DNA of 21,847 bases from CAITYL01 sp041651315 (GTDB taxonomy: Bacteria; Verrucomicrobiota; Lentisphaeria; Oligosphaerales; CAITYL01): assembly GCA_041651315.1 (NCBI GenBank), contig JBAZJM010000040.1, positions 1 to 21,847 on the forward strand, read 5' to 3'. The position numbers were made by a program, and so were the translations under genes. The notes beneath the pieces were generated by a model. The model did not search any database. It had not been told where the DNA came from and was given only the letters and a program-made list of their open reading frames with translations. How positions within the stretch are numbered: the first letter of the stretch is position 1; each line of letters starts with the position of its first letter. Of this stretch, positions 13,832 to 21,738 are shown piece after piece.

Positions 13832-15544
13832 ATGAATGATCTGATCCTGCTTAACTTGGACGGCGACCAGTTGTTGGGGTGTGATCGGGTATCGCCTCAA
13901 GGCCGGCAGCCGGTGCGACTCCAGGCCGTCACCCCCAGCGCGGCCGTAATCGAGCTGGCGACCGATCCCGCGGTCCGGCACATCGCCTGGCTCGACCAGC
14001 GCTGGGCGGCCTCGGCCCGCCCCGTCCACGAATGGCCGGCGCTGCTCCGCCAGCCGCTGGAACTGCTGCATTACGGCGCCGGGCAACAAACCGCGCGGGC
14101 CGGCCAAGCGCTCGGTTTTGTCTATTTCGACACCCCGTATCTGCTACCCGCGCCCACCGGCAATCGCGTCCCCACCTGGCTGGTGTCGCCTGCTGCTGGC
14201 ATCTGCCGCGGCGACCTGTTCAGCACCCACCTGTTCGATCCGAACGCCCCGACCTGGACCGTGGCCCTGTGGGCTTTTGCCTACCGCTTGATGGCCGGCG
14301 GTGCTTTTCCCTATTCCACGCCGGACCTGTTCACCGCCCCGGACCAGGCGGTGGCCACCGCGCCGAAGCTGGTTTTTACTACTTGGGAAGCCGCCTGGTT
14401 TGTTCGCCGTGTTTATGGTGCCAAATGGCTGCCGTTTTGGCTGGCCGGGGAATGGTGGCGGCGGCAACGCCTGCCCCTGGCCACGGCCCTTCGCGCTTGG
14501 TTCACGTCCCGCCCGCCGGCCATGGATACTCAACCGCTGCAAGCCTTGCACGCGGAAGTGACCGAATCGCTAACGGACGCACAGGAGGATGGAGATCAAG
14601 AGGTCGATGTCATTCTCCCCACGCTCTGCCGGCCGGAGCATTTGCAGAATGTCTTGGAGGACTTGGCACGGCAAACCATCCCACCGTGCACCGTCTATGT
14701 GGTGGATCAGCGGCTGCCGGCCGATGCTGACGTCGCGACCAAGATGCCGACCCTCTTTCGGGTTGAAGGAAAAAACTGGCCGTTCCGCTTGGATCACACG
14801 GTGGTGAATTGGGTCGGAGCTTGCCGCGCCCGCAATCTGGCGCTGGCCAAGGCCAGCAGCCGTTGGGTGTTGTTTCTGGACGATGACGTCCGCTTGGATC
14901 CTGTGTTCCTGGCCAATATGCTGACCGCCGCCCGCCGTTACCAGGTGGGGGCAGTGAATGCCACAGTGGTCAATCCGCCATTCAAGAAACCGACACCAGC
15001 GGTACCATGGCCACATGCTTGGGCACGGTTTGGCACCTGTGCCGGGCTAGTGGAACGTACCTTCGCCACTGCTATTGGTGGATTCGACGAACGACTGGAG
15101 GGAGGTTTCGGCGAAGATACCGAATATGGCATACGCCTCCGCCTGACGGGTGCCAACATCATTTGCCTGCCCAACGAGATCGTGCGGCACTTGAAAGCGC
15201 CCCGGGGCGGTTTCCGGTTTGACTATCCCCACCCATGGCGTGGGGGTGCCGTCAAGCCCAATCCATCCCCCACGGTCATGCTGCCACGCCTGATCCATGA
15301 CTCGCCGGACATGCTGGCCGGCTATCGCCTCCATTACACACTCGGCGCCTTGGCACACACGTCGTGTTGGCGGTGGCCCCAGAAGCTGCGGGAAGTAGAT
15401 CAGGGCTGGGCCGCCTCCCTGCATTGGGCAGCGTATTTGCGCGACCATAGTCCAGCTCCCACTCGGTGCGAAACCGTGAAAATAAAAAATTGGAAAAGAC
15501 GCAAAACGGGGAGCAACAAACATCTAAGACAAGAATGTGAATAA
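13832..15544 (+). CDS. Two-domain protein: uncharacterised N-terminal region plus family 2 glycosyltransferase
   Basis: A 570-residue protein. Residues 257-480 are a GT2 domain: VDVILPTLCRPEHLQNVLE, then VYVVDQ, then GACRARNLALAKASSRWVLF with LDDD (Asp 350-352), and GGFGEDTEYGIRL with the likely catalytic acid pair at 428-429. A family-like WP.AWARFGTCAGLV segment lies between. Residues 1-250 are not recognised. They open LILLNLDGDQLLG and include VYFDTPYLLPAP, LDQRWAA and a long Trp-rich stretch near 150-215; no membrane helix is certain. The N-terminal half may be a second, diverged transferase or a partner-binding domain. There is no Shine-Dalgarno before the ATG, and the region just upstream is repeat. 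Confidence 0.85.
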   Translation: MNDLILLNLDGDQLLGCDRVSPQGRQPVRLQAVTPSAAVIELATDPAVRHIAWLDQRWAASARPVHEWPALLRQPLELLHYGAGQQTARAGQALGFVYFDTPYLLPAPTGNRVPTWLVSPAAGICRGDLFSTHLFDPNAPTWTVALWAFAYRLMAGGAFPYSTPDLFTAPDQAVATAPKLVFTTWEAAWFVRRVYGAKWLPFWLAGEWWRRQRLPLATALRAWFTSRPPAMDTQPLQALHAEVTESLTDAQEDGDQEVDVILPTLCRPEHLQNVLEDLARQTIPPCTVYVVDQRLPADADVATKMPTLFRVEGKNWPFRLDHTVVNWVGACRARNLALAKASSRWVLFLDDDVRLDPVFLANMLTAARRYQVGAVNATVVNPPFKKPTPAVPWPHAWARFGTCAGLVERTFATAIGGFDERLEGGFGEDTEYGIRLRLTGANIICLPNEIVRHLKAPRGGFRFDYPHPWRGGAVKPNPSPTVMLPRLIHDSPDMLAGYRLHYTLGALAHTSCWRWPQKLREVDQGWAASLHWAAYLRDHSPAPTRCETVKIKNWKRRKTGSNKHLRQECE

Positions 15545-15644
15545 TAGGTCAATTATTTAACTGATAAAAAGCCCATTTGACCAGTTACTATCACGCCCAA
15601 TAAAGGCGTTTCGTTCTCCGCCCCTAGATGTTTACCACCGTTCC

Positions 15645-15671
15645 CCCTTCATCATTTGACATTGTTATTGA
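15645..15671 (+). repeat. Decayed heptamer array
   Basis: CATCATT, TGACATT, GTTATTG follow CCCCCTT, as in the repeat modules (CCCCCTT then CAACATT). It looks like a worn copy of the CANNATT family. The rest of the 189-nt gap shows nothing else. Confidence 0.4.
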
Positions 15672-15733
15672 GTTTGCCGTGAGCCATCAAAAATCGGTGA
15701 CTCCAAAAAACTCTCTTCATTTAAGGATAAACT

Positions 15734-17461
15734 ATGACGCATGGTTGGGTACGTAGTAATTGTTGGTTATTTTGCGTTGTCGGCGTTTTCTCCCTAGTGT
15801 ATCTGGCGTCGTTAACGTTCGTGTACATTGAGGGGGACGATGCTTCCTCCATTGCCTATCACGCGCTGGGCCGAAACGCCGTGGTTCAACCACCATACAG
15901 CCCCTATCAAGGCGGCATGGATCTGTTGTTGTCCGTCTTGCCAGCCAAGGAACCTATCCTGCGCGTAACGGCCATGTCATTCACCGCTGCCAGTGCCTGC
16001 CTGGCTGTCGTTCTGATGCTGGTATTGGTCTTTTCATGGCTCAATGAAACCGAGGCACGCACCAAGTTGCTGTTCGCCTTGGCCCTCATGGCCGCCATGC
16101 CGGAGTTTTTCTATTTGGGCCTGGTCTACACCCCCATGATGACGGGCATGTGCCTGGTTTTGGTCGCGCATCTTTTGGCGAGGAAACTTCTTGCCTGTTC
16201 AAACCTTGGCAAGGCAACCTGCGATCTTCGCACGTGGGGGGTTGGTCTTGCGTCCGTCGTCTTTTTTGCCTGCGGCGCGGCGTGCCGTTGGAACCTGGTG
16301 CTCTATGGCTGGGTAATTTTTTGGGACTTGTTCCTGGCCGGCGGCCACTCTCAGAACGTGCGCCTTCTAGATTGGCGTCGCGGATACGTCGCCGTGGCGT
16401 GGGGCTTTTCCGCCCTAGTCGCTTGGTTTGGCACGGTTGCTGTTACCGGTTATGGACCTGGCGAAATGTTTGCCGTTGCCAAGCAAATGGCGGCCTATTC
16501 CCAAATAGCGCACCAAGGCATGACCCAAAAGGGCGAAACCTTACTTTTTATGATCCCCAATGCGTTGCCCCTTTTCACCCCCGGCACCGTCATCCTTTTC
16601 CTAATTGGTCTTGGCGTTCTACTATGGCAAAAATGGCGCGTCGGACTGGTTTCTCTCGTTCTTGTCCTGCCCCTGCTTGGATTGGCTTATGTGGGAAATC
16701 CCAAACAATACATTGCCTTTGCCGTGCCTTTGGCCATTGGTTTTGCCGCTGGCTGCCGCTTTCTATGGTATCAACCTTTTTTCCAAAGCCCGCGGTGGCT
16801 GTTGCCGCTGCTTTGCGCCGGCCTGTTGCTCGGACCTTGGTGCATCGGGGTGCGCGCCCAACTGGGGGATAACGCCAGCGGCCCCGGCTTCGAACGGCAA
16901 CCCTTTGATCGCCCACCCAATAACGGCAAGTTGCTGGCGCTGACACTGGGCGCCGGCGCGGCGTTTCCCACTCCGGAAGGCCCGCGACCACTGTTTGGCC
17001 ACGGCGCCGTGCTGCTCGGTGGGCAATGGCGCGCACTCGCCACACAACTGTCAGACGAGCGCCAGCACCTGTATCAGACGGCCATCCGCGAACAGCTGCC
17101 ACTGCTCATTTTGCAGGGCAGCACGGGCTATGCCGTCGCCGAATTGGCCGGCCTGGGCCTAACCACCCGCGATCCATGCAAAGACAACCAACAGGCGTTC
17201 GTGCAAGAAATCCGCCACTTTGATGATGGCGCACAATGCGCCGTAACCGTATTGCAACTCAAGGCTTCGCCCTTGGATTTCACTCGCAGGCCGGAGATCG
17301 CCAAGACATTGGCGGACCTCGCGGGAAAAACCCAAATGGTGGCCTATGGTTATCCCTCATCCTTAAGAACGTTGTTCAAGGCAGATCCTGCCGCCATGAC
17401 CAAGCTCGGCCCAACCACGGCACAGTTGGATTTGAGTCGATGGAAAAAACCTATTCCATGA
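15734..17461 (+). CDS. Polytopic membrane protein, probable GT-C type glycosyltransferase
   Basis: A 575-residue protein with about ten hydrophobic helices in residues 10-385 and a soluble tail of about 190 residues. After the first helix comes YIEGDDASSIAYHAL. GT-C enzymes such as ArnT and Pmt relatives carry acidic catalytic residues in this first outer loop, and PYSPYQGGMDLLL after it fits a substrate loop. Such proteins use polyprenyl-phosphate sugars on the periplasmic side. AAGGAT lies 6 nt before the ATG. The flippase-like and GtrB-like genes downstream would supply such a donor. The tail (LLILQGSTGYAVAELAGLGL) is probably periplasmic. No named family is certain, and an O-antigen ligase or polymerase is the alternative. 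Confidence 0.65.
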   Translation: MTHGWVRSNCWLFCVVGVFSLVYLASLTFVYIEGDDASSIAYHALGRNAVVQPPYSPYQGGMDLLLSVLPAKEPILRVTAMSFTAASACLAVVLMLVLVFSWLNETEARTKLLFALALMAAMPEFFYLGLVYTPMMTGMCLVLVAHLLARKLLACSNLGKATCDLRTWGVGLASVVFFACGAACRWNLVLYGWVIFWDLFLAGGHSQNVRLLDWRRGYVAVAWGFSALVAWFGTVAVTGYGPGEMFAVAKQMAAYSQIAHQGMTQKGETLLFMIPNALPLFTPGTVILFLIGLGVLLWQKWRVGLVSLVLVLPLLGLAYVGNPKQYIAFAVPLAIGFAAGCRFLWYQPFFQSPRWLLPLLCAGLLLGPWCIGVRAQLGDNASGPGFERQPFDRPPNNGKLLALTLGAGAAFPTPEGPRPLFGHGAVLLGGQWRALATQLSDERQHLYQTAIREQLPLLILQGSTGYAVAELAGLGLTTRDPCKDNQQAFVQEIRHFDDGAQCAVTVLQLKASPLDFTRRPEIAKTLADLAGKTQMVAYGYPSSLRTLFKADPAAMTKLGPTTAQLDLSRWKKPIP

Positions 17462-17477
17462 TGCAAACCGGCAACTA

Positions 17478-17583
17478 ATGCAAAAAAAACGATCACGACC
17501 CAAACACCCCAACCGAGACATTTGACAACACCCCCGACGAAACAACGGGTACGGGGTGGAGGCAGTGGCGCCAGGTAGTCTCC
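17478..17583 (+). other. Out-of-frame 5' extension of the flippase-like gene with an A8 tract
   Basis: ATG at 17478 is followed by CAAAAAAAAC (A8, 17482-17489). In the ATG frame the read stops after 15 codons. In the frame of the downstream gene, codons from 17479 read on without a stop through NDHDPNTPTETFDNTPDETT and GWRQWRQVVSVFFGAI. Losing one A, or slipping by one on the tract, would join the ATG to the gene and give a normal charged N-terminus before the first helix. Confidence 0.5.
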
Positions 17584-18504
17584 GTGTTTTTCGGCGCCAT
17601 CGTCTTCGCGGCCAGTATCTGGTACATTGGGCGCACCTTCCAATGGCGGGAGTTGGGACAGGTTCTCAAGAACGTAAACTTGGCCTGTCTGATTGCCGGC
17701 GGCGGCGCCTCCATTGTGACCTATTGGTTGCTACGAACGCTCCGTTGGCACATTTTATTACGACGGACCTGCACACATGTGCCATTCCTCGACTTGTACC
17801 TGTGTACGGCCGTCTCACTGAGCTTTTCCTTGGTCACGCCGTTCCAATCGGGGGAAATGCTCAAGATCGAACTGCTCAAAAAGTATGGCTTAATCCAGCG
17901 CTCGCCCGGTTATGGCACATTTCTGATTGAACGCGTGCTGGACTTGGCGGCCTTGCTGACCATGGCCTGCGTGAGCCTGCTGACCACCGTCAATATCCTG
18001 CCGAACCGCGCTTACGCAATCCTTGGCGGTCTCTTGCTGGCGGGCGTGGCGGGGTTGTTGGTCCTGGCCAAACTGCGCGTCACCGGCCGCCTGCAACGGC
18101 TTTTGGAGCACATGCGGCAGTGCGTGGGCGACCTGCCGACGCTGATCTTGGCAGTGGTGATCACCGGTGTTTCATGGGCATCGGTCGTCTTCAGTTGGCA
18201 GGTATTTCTATATGCGGGCGGAATTCACTTGGATTTCGCAAAGGCCGTGGCGCTGATGTCGATTGTGGCCCTGATCAGTATCATCAGCCTGATTCCCGGA
18301 GGCGTGGGCATCGGGGAAGTCGGAACCTCGCAACTGTTGATGCACTTCGGTTGCGCGGCGGCCATCGCACAGCGAGGATCGCTGGTGCTACGCGCTTACT
18401 CATTGGTGACCATTGCCCTGGGAGCCTGTCATCTTGGGCTGTGGGAATTGGTACGGTGTCGTCGAAATCAGTGTGACTGCCAAGGTGCAAGGGGAAAATC
18501 ATGA
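17584..18504 (+). CDS. Flippase-like membrane protein (LPG-synthase-TM/UPF0104 type)
   Basis: A 306-residue integral membrane protein from the GTG at 17584. It has seven or eight hydrophobic helices. It shows SIVTYWLLRTLRWHILLRR, SFSLVTPFQSGEMLKIELLKKYG, FLIERVLDLAAL and LISLIPGGVGIGEVGTSQLL. The (T)PxxxGE..K, (E)RxxDL and PGGxGxxE motifs are the hallmarks of this lysylphosphatidylglycerol-synthase-like transmembrane family, also present in AglD. Many members lie next to GtrB/DPM-like transferases and are thought to handle lipid-linked sugars, but the biochemical role is not settled. It overlaps the next gene by 4 nt. The GTG start leaves a helix with no charged lead, and the true start may be the ATG at 17478 by way of a frameshift. 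Confidence 0.8.
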   Translation: MFFGAIVFAASIWYIGRTFQWRELGQVLKNVNLACLIAGGGASIVTYWLLRTLRWHILLRRTCTHVPFLDLYLCTAVSLSFSLVTPFQSGEMLKIELLKKYGLIQRSPGYGTFLIERVLDLAALLTMACVSLLTTVNILPNRAYAILGGLLLAGVAGLLVLAKLRVTGRLQRLLEHMRQCVGDLPTLILAVVITGVSWASVVFSWQVFLYAGGIHLDFAKAVALMSIVALISIISLIPGGVGIGEVGTSQLLMHFGCAAAIAQRGSLVLRAYSLVTIALGACHLGLWELVRCRRNQCDCQGARGKS

Positions 18505-19448
18505 ACCCCCATTCCAACCGCCTATCCATTGTCGTCCCCGTATACATGGGACGTGTCTTCCTGCGGGATCTCTATGAACGGGTGAAGACAAGCGCGGAGT
18601 CCGCATTCCCCGATTTTGAACTCATCCTCGTCAACGATGCCAGCCCCGATAATGCCTGGCCGGACATCGCAGCCCTCTGCAAGGAAGATCCCCGCATCAA
18701 GGGCATCAACCTCTCACGCAACTTCGGGCAGCATTACGCCATCACCGCAGGGCTTACCTATGTCACCGGAGAATGGGTGGTGGTCATGGACTGCGACCTG
18801 CAGGACGTCCCGGAAGAAATCCCCAACCTCTACCAGAAGGCTAGGGAAGGCTATGATTCCGTATTTGCTCAGCGCCATGACCGGCAGGATGGTATCCTCA
18901 AACGGCTGCAATCACGGTCGTTCTACAAAATTTTAGGCTATTTGACCGACACTAAATTAGACCACAGCGTGGCCAACTTCGGTATCTATCACCATAAGGT
19001 TATTCAATCGATTCTGTTCATGGAAGACAACATCCGTTATTTCCCGACCATGTCGCAGTGGGTGGGGTTCCGAAAAGCCTACCTCCCCGTGAGCCACGGG
19101 GAACGCAAGGCGGGGGCCTCATCGTATTCCCTAATAAAACTCCTTCGGCTGGCAACCGACAATATCATCGCCTTTTCCGACAAACCACTAAAAATATTTA
19201 CCTATACGGGCTTCGCCATGTCCGCCATAGCGCTGCTCATAGCTATTTTTTATTACTCCCTATACTTGACGGACAAAATTAAAGTTCAAGGATATGCGAG
19301 TTTGATCTTGTCGGTGTGGTTCATTGGCGGCATACTGATGTTTTCTTTGGGAATTATTGGTATTTACATAGGCAAAATTTTTGATCAAGTCAAGGGGCGA
19401 CCAACGTTCATTATTTCGGATAAAATCAATATGGATGGACATGCATGA
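18501..19448 (+). CDS. Polyprenyl-phosphate glycosyltransferase (GtrB/ArnC/DPM1-like)
   Basis: A 315-residue GT2 enzyme with a C-terminal membrane anchor, expected to load a sugar from a nucleotide donor on polyprenyl phosphate at the inner membrane. It opens LSIVVPVYMGRVFLRDLYER and has LILVNDASPDNAW, GINLSRNFGQHYAITAGL (the family's RNxGqxxAxxAG) and VVMDCDLQDVPEEI with the metal-binding Asp at 97 and 99. Two hydrophobic helices follow at about 230-255 and 265-295, joined by a short loop, as in GtrB. R-K-x-G-x-S-S-Y (207-215) matches the family's R-x-x-G-x-S-x-Y motif. The ATG overlaps the previous stop (ATGA), and the next gene overlaps its stop in the same way. Confidence 0.93.
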   Translation: MNPHSNRLSIVVPVYMGRVFLRDLYERVKTSAESAFPDFELILVNDASPDNAWPDIAALCKEDPRIKGINLSRNFGQHYAITAGLTYVTGEWVVVMDCDLQDVPEEIPNLYQKAREGYDSVFAQRHDRQDGILKRLQSRSFYKILGYLTDTKLDHSVANFGIYHHKVIQSILFMEDNIRYFPTMSQWVGFRKAYLPVSHGERKAGASSYSLIKLLRLATDNIIAFSDKPLKIFTYTGFAMSAIALLIAIFYYSLYLTDKIKVQGYASLILSVWFIGGILMFSLGIIGIYIGKIFDQVKGRPTFIISDKINMDGHA

Positions 19449-20143
19449 ACTATCGCCTTCTTGAATGGGATTCCCGCTTTTTTGGTATGCGTGTGGCGCA
19501 GGCAATCGTTGACAGTACCCTGGAAAGTCATCGCCTGTCGGAATGCTTAAAATACAGTGACGCAGAGGTGATCTATGTCGTCCTTCCCTCAAATATTGTT
19601 GAACTATATCGCCCAGTGCTCGAAAATTTTTCTAGCCAATGCTATGACCGGAAAATTACGTTCAAGAAACCGGTAAATTCCACATTCGCGACCTGGGACC
19701 GTTCGATCATAGAAACCACAACGGAGCAAGAAGAATTACTGCAATTGGCATACGCCAGCGGACACCTATCCCGATTTTTTCTCGATCCCCGGTTTAATCC
19801 ACACTTCAAAGCCTTGTACGGTGAATGGCTCCGAAAAGCGCTCAGAGAAGAAGGTTCAAAAGTTTTTGTCCTCTCTGATTTCCATTGCGTGCAAGGAATG
19901 GTTACGGCTTCCGTCGAAAACGGTGTCGGCAAAATCGGGCTCCTTGCCATTAACGAAAAATACAGGGGAAAAGGTTTTGGAATGCGCCTTCTGAAACAAT
20001 GCGAGGCCTATTACGACAGTCTTTGTGCTAGAACCTGTACCGTGGTAACACAAAAAACTAATATAGCCGCCTGCAACTTATACCACAAAATGGGCTACAT
20101 TATTGAAAACGAGCAGGACATTTGGCACATTTGGAAGAAATAA
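19445..20143 (+). CDS. wecD: WecD-like TDP-Fuc4N N-acetyltransferase (GNAT fold)
   Basis: A 232-residue protein that probably acetylates TDP-4-amino-4,6-dideoxy-D-galactose with acetyl-CoA. WecD-type features are seen in order: YRLLEWDSRFFGMRVAQA at the start, LAYASGHLSRFFLDPRF near residue 102, LYGEWLRKAL, then GVGKIGLLAINEKYRGKGFG (acetyl-CoA loop at 173-179) and VVTQKTNIAACNLYHKMGY. The length is close to E. coli WecD (about 224). The aminotransferase that makes its substrate follows 4 nt downstream. It overlaps the GtrB-like gene by 4 nt, and its codon use is a little more AT-rich than the next gene. Other 4-amino sugar acetyltransferases cannot be ruled out. Confidence 0.85.
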   Translation: MNYRLLEWDSRFFGMRVAQAIVDSTLESHRLSECLKYSDAEVIYVVLPSNIVELYRPVLENFSSQCYDRKITFKKPVNSTFATWDRSIIETTTEQEELLQLAYASGHLSRFFLDPRFNPHFKALYGEWLRKALREEGSKVFVLSDFHCVQGMVTASVENGVGKIGLLAINEKYRGKGFGMRLLKQCEAYYDSLCARTCTVVTQKTNIAACNLYHKMGYIIENEQDIWHIWKK

Positions 20144-20147
20144 GCTA

Positions 20148-21296
20148 ATGCACACCTCGATTCCATTCAATCGTCCATTCATTGCCGGCAAAGAACTTTA
20201 CTACATGGCGCAGGCCGTGCAGAAAGGGCATCTTGCGGGAGACGGCCAGTTCACGAAGAAGTGCAATGCGTGGATGGAGGAACGGTTTCAGGCCCACAAG
20301 GTGCTGCTAACCCATTCTTGCACCGCCGCGTTGGAAATGGCCGCCTTACTTGCCGAGGTTGGCCCCGGGGACGAGGTCATCATGCCCTCCTATACCTTTG
20401 TCTCCACCGCCAACGCCTTTGCCCTGCGCGGTGCTGCCATCTGTTTTGTGGACATCCGGCCCGACACTCTAAATATCGACGAAACCAAGATCGAAGCGGC
20501 GATCACTCCCAAGACCAAGGCCATTGTTCCCGTCCATTACGCCGGCGTGGCTTGTCAGATGAATGTCATCATGGAGATTGCGGCCAAGCACAACCTGCTG
20601 GTCATTGAGGACGCCGCCCAAGGGGTCAACGCCACGTTTAACGGCCGTTATCTCGGCACCATCGGCCACCTTGGCTGTTACAGTTTCCATGAAACGAAGA
20701 ATTTCATCAGCGGCGAAGGGGGCGCCTTGGTCATTAATGACCCGCGCTTTGTGGAACGTGCGGAGATCCTCCGGGAAAAAGGCACCAACCGCTCCAGGTT
20801 CTTCCGCGGCGAAGTGGACAAATACACCTGGGTGGACATCGGCTCCTCCTACCTGCCGTCGGAATTGATTGCCGCCTTTCTCTATGCCCAGCTCGAACAG
20901 GCCGACGAAATCACCCGGCAACGGCACGCCATTCACGCCCGCTATGCCACCGGCCTCCAACCACTGGCCGATGCCGGACATCTGCGCCTACCACAGGCCC
21001 CACCGGGGTGCGAACACAATGCCCACATGTTCTACATCATTACGAACTCCGTGGCCCTTCGCACCCAACTGCTGGCGCACTTGAAGCAAAACAACATCCA
21101 GGCGGTGTTCCACTATGTTCCTCTGCACACATCGCCCATGGGCCGGCAATACGGTTGCAGGCCGGGCGATCTGCCGGTCACGGAAGAGCTGTCAGAGCGC
21201 CTAATTCGCTTGCCTTGCTATTACGAGTTGTGCCAAGAGGATCAGGATGTTATCATTGGAAGGATAAAGGAATTTTTCGTCCACCTAGATCGATAA
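20148..21296 (+). CDS. wecE: dTDP-4-amino-4,6-dideoxygalactose transaminase
   Basis: A 382-residue PLP enzyme of the DegT/DnrJ/EryC1 family. It converts dTDP-4-keto-6-deoxyglucose to dTDP-Fuc4N with glutamate as amino donor. IPFNRPFIAGKELYYM, LLTHSCTAALEMAALL, GDEVIMPSYTFVSTANAFALRGA and IVPVHYAGVACQMN follow the E. coli WecE pattern closely. SFHETKN carries the Schiff-base Lys at 184, and EILREKGTNRSRFFRGEVDK and HMFYI also match. The length is like WecE (376). The ATG at 20148 was chosen because the WecE-like sequence starts there; the frame runs upstream into the acetyltransferase gene. It is the last gene of the operon, and its TDP-sugar precursor genes (rmlA/rmlB) are not in the window. 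Confidence 0.95.
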   Translation: MHTSIPFNRPFIAGKELYYMAQAVQKGHLAGDGQFTKKCNAWMEERFQAHKVLLTHSCTAALEMAALLAEVGPGDEVIMPSYTFVSTANAFALRGAAICFVDIRPDTLNIDETKIEAAITPKTKAIVPVHYAGVACQMNVIMEIAAKHNLLVIEDAAQGVNATFNGRYLGTIGHLGCYSFHETKNFISGEGGALVINDPRFVERAEILREKGTNRSRFFRGEVDKYTWVDIGSSYLPSELIAAFLYAQLEQADEITRQRHAIHARYATGLQPLADAGHLRLPQAPPGCEHNAHMFYIITNSVALRTQLLAHLKQNNIQAVFHYVPLHTSPMGRQYGCRPGDLPVTEELSERLIRLPCYYELCQEDQDVIIGRIKEFFVHLDR

Positions 21297-21358
21297 GTGA
21301 CTTTTACAGGCGGCGTGCCGAATTGCGGTAAAATATATTCCATGACCCACACAACTAA

Positions 21359-21502
21359 AATTACATCAAAAAGTATGGGGTTTGTGGCGCTTTTTTCAAG
21401 GGGAAAATAGCCAACCGGCTGGCGGGAAAATTGGATGCCATTATCGATCCGATGGTTTCCCAAAAGGCAAAATACATTTCATTTATTGTGGCAAGAAAAT
21501 AA
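21359..21502 (+). pseudogene. C-terminal remnant of a SAM-dependent methyltransferase
   Basis: After a TAA at 21356 the frame reads 47 codons, including KKYGVCGAFFKGKIANRLAG and the ending KAKYISFIVARK, then TAA. The basic amphipathic stretch and the K-Y-I-x-F-x-x-x-(R)K finish resemble the end of class I methyltransferases in sugar clusters. No start or SAM-binding part is present upstream, so this is likely the tail of a deleted gene. The alternative is a chance open frame, and confidence is modest. Confidence 0.45.
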
Positions 21503-21557
21503 TTCAATGAAGTCCTTTTCCCCCGTGACGATCGCCGCCTCTCCGGCACGGCCTCAC

Positions 21558-21576
21558 CACGGGCGTCACGCCCGTG
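21558..21576. repeat. Perfect 19-nt palindrome
   Basis: CACGGGCGT, a central C, then ACGCCCGTG: a perfect 9-bp inverted repeat. It lies in the gap downstream of wecE and has no T-run, so it is not called a terminator. Confidence 0.7.
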
Positions 21577-21600
21577 CCCACAGGGTGAGACCTTAACAAT

Positions 21601-21695
21601 GGCCGAGCCGCGAACGTCAGTGACCAGCCGAGCACAACACTTTTAAAAGGACCATAATTTGCCCCGTCACTAACGTTCCGGGCTCGGATAACAAC
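21601..21695. repeat. Bipartite palindromic element, best-preserved copy
   Basis: The right-facing arm GGCCGAGCCGCGAACGTCAG with TGACCAGCC (21601-21629), a 31-nt AT-rich spacer, and the left-facing arm GCCCCGTCACTAACGTTCCG with GGCTCGG (21661-21687). The arms are inverse copies over about 27 nt with few mismatches. It sits between the wecE operon and what may be a convergent gene. Confidence 0.8.
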
Positions 21696-21738
21696 CGGGC
21701 GTTGATGCCCACTGCTGCCCATACTATCCCTCCTCCGA

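Noticed and set aside
14032..14730. 232-residue + strand frame within the two-domain GT2 gene
   Set aside because: It is a frame shadow rich in Arg/Pro/Gly. The other frame has the GT2 motifs.
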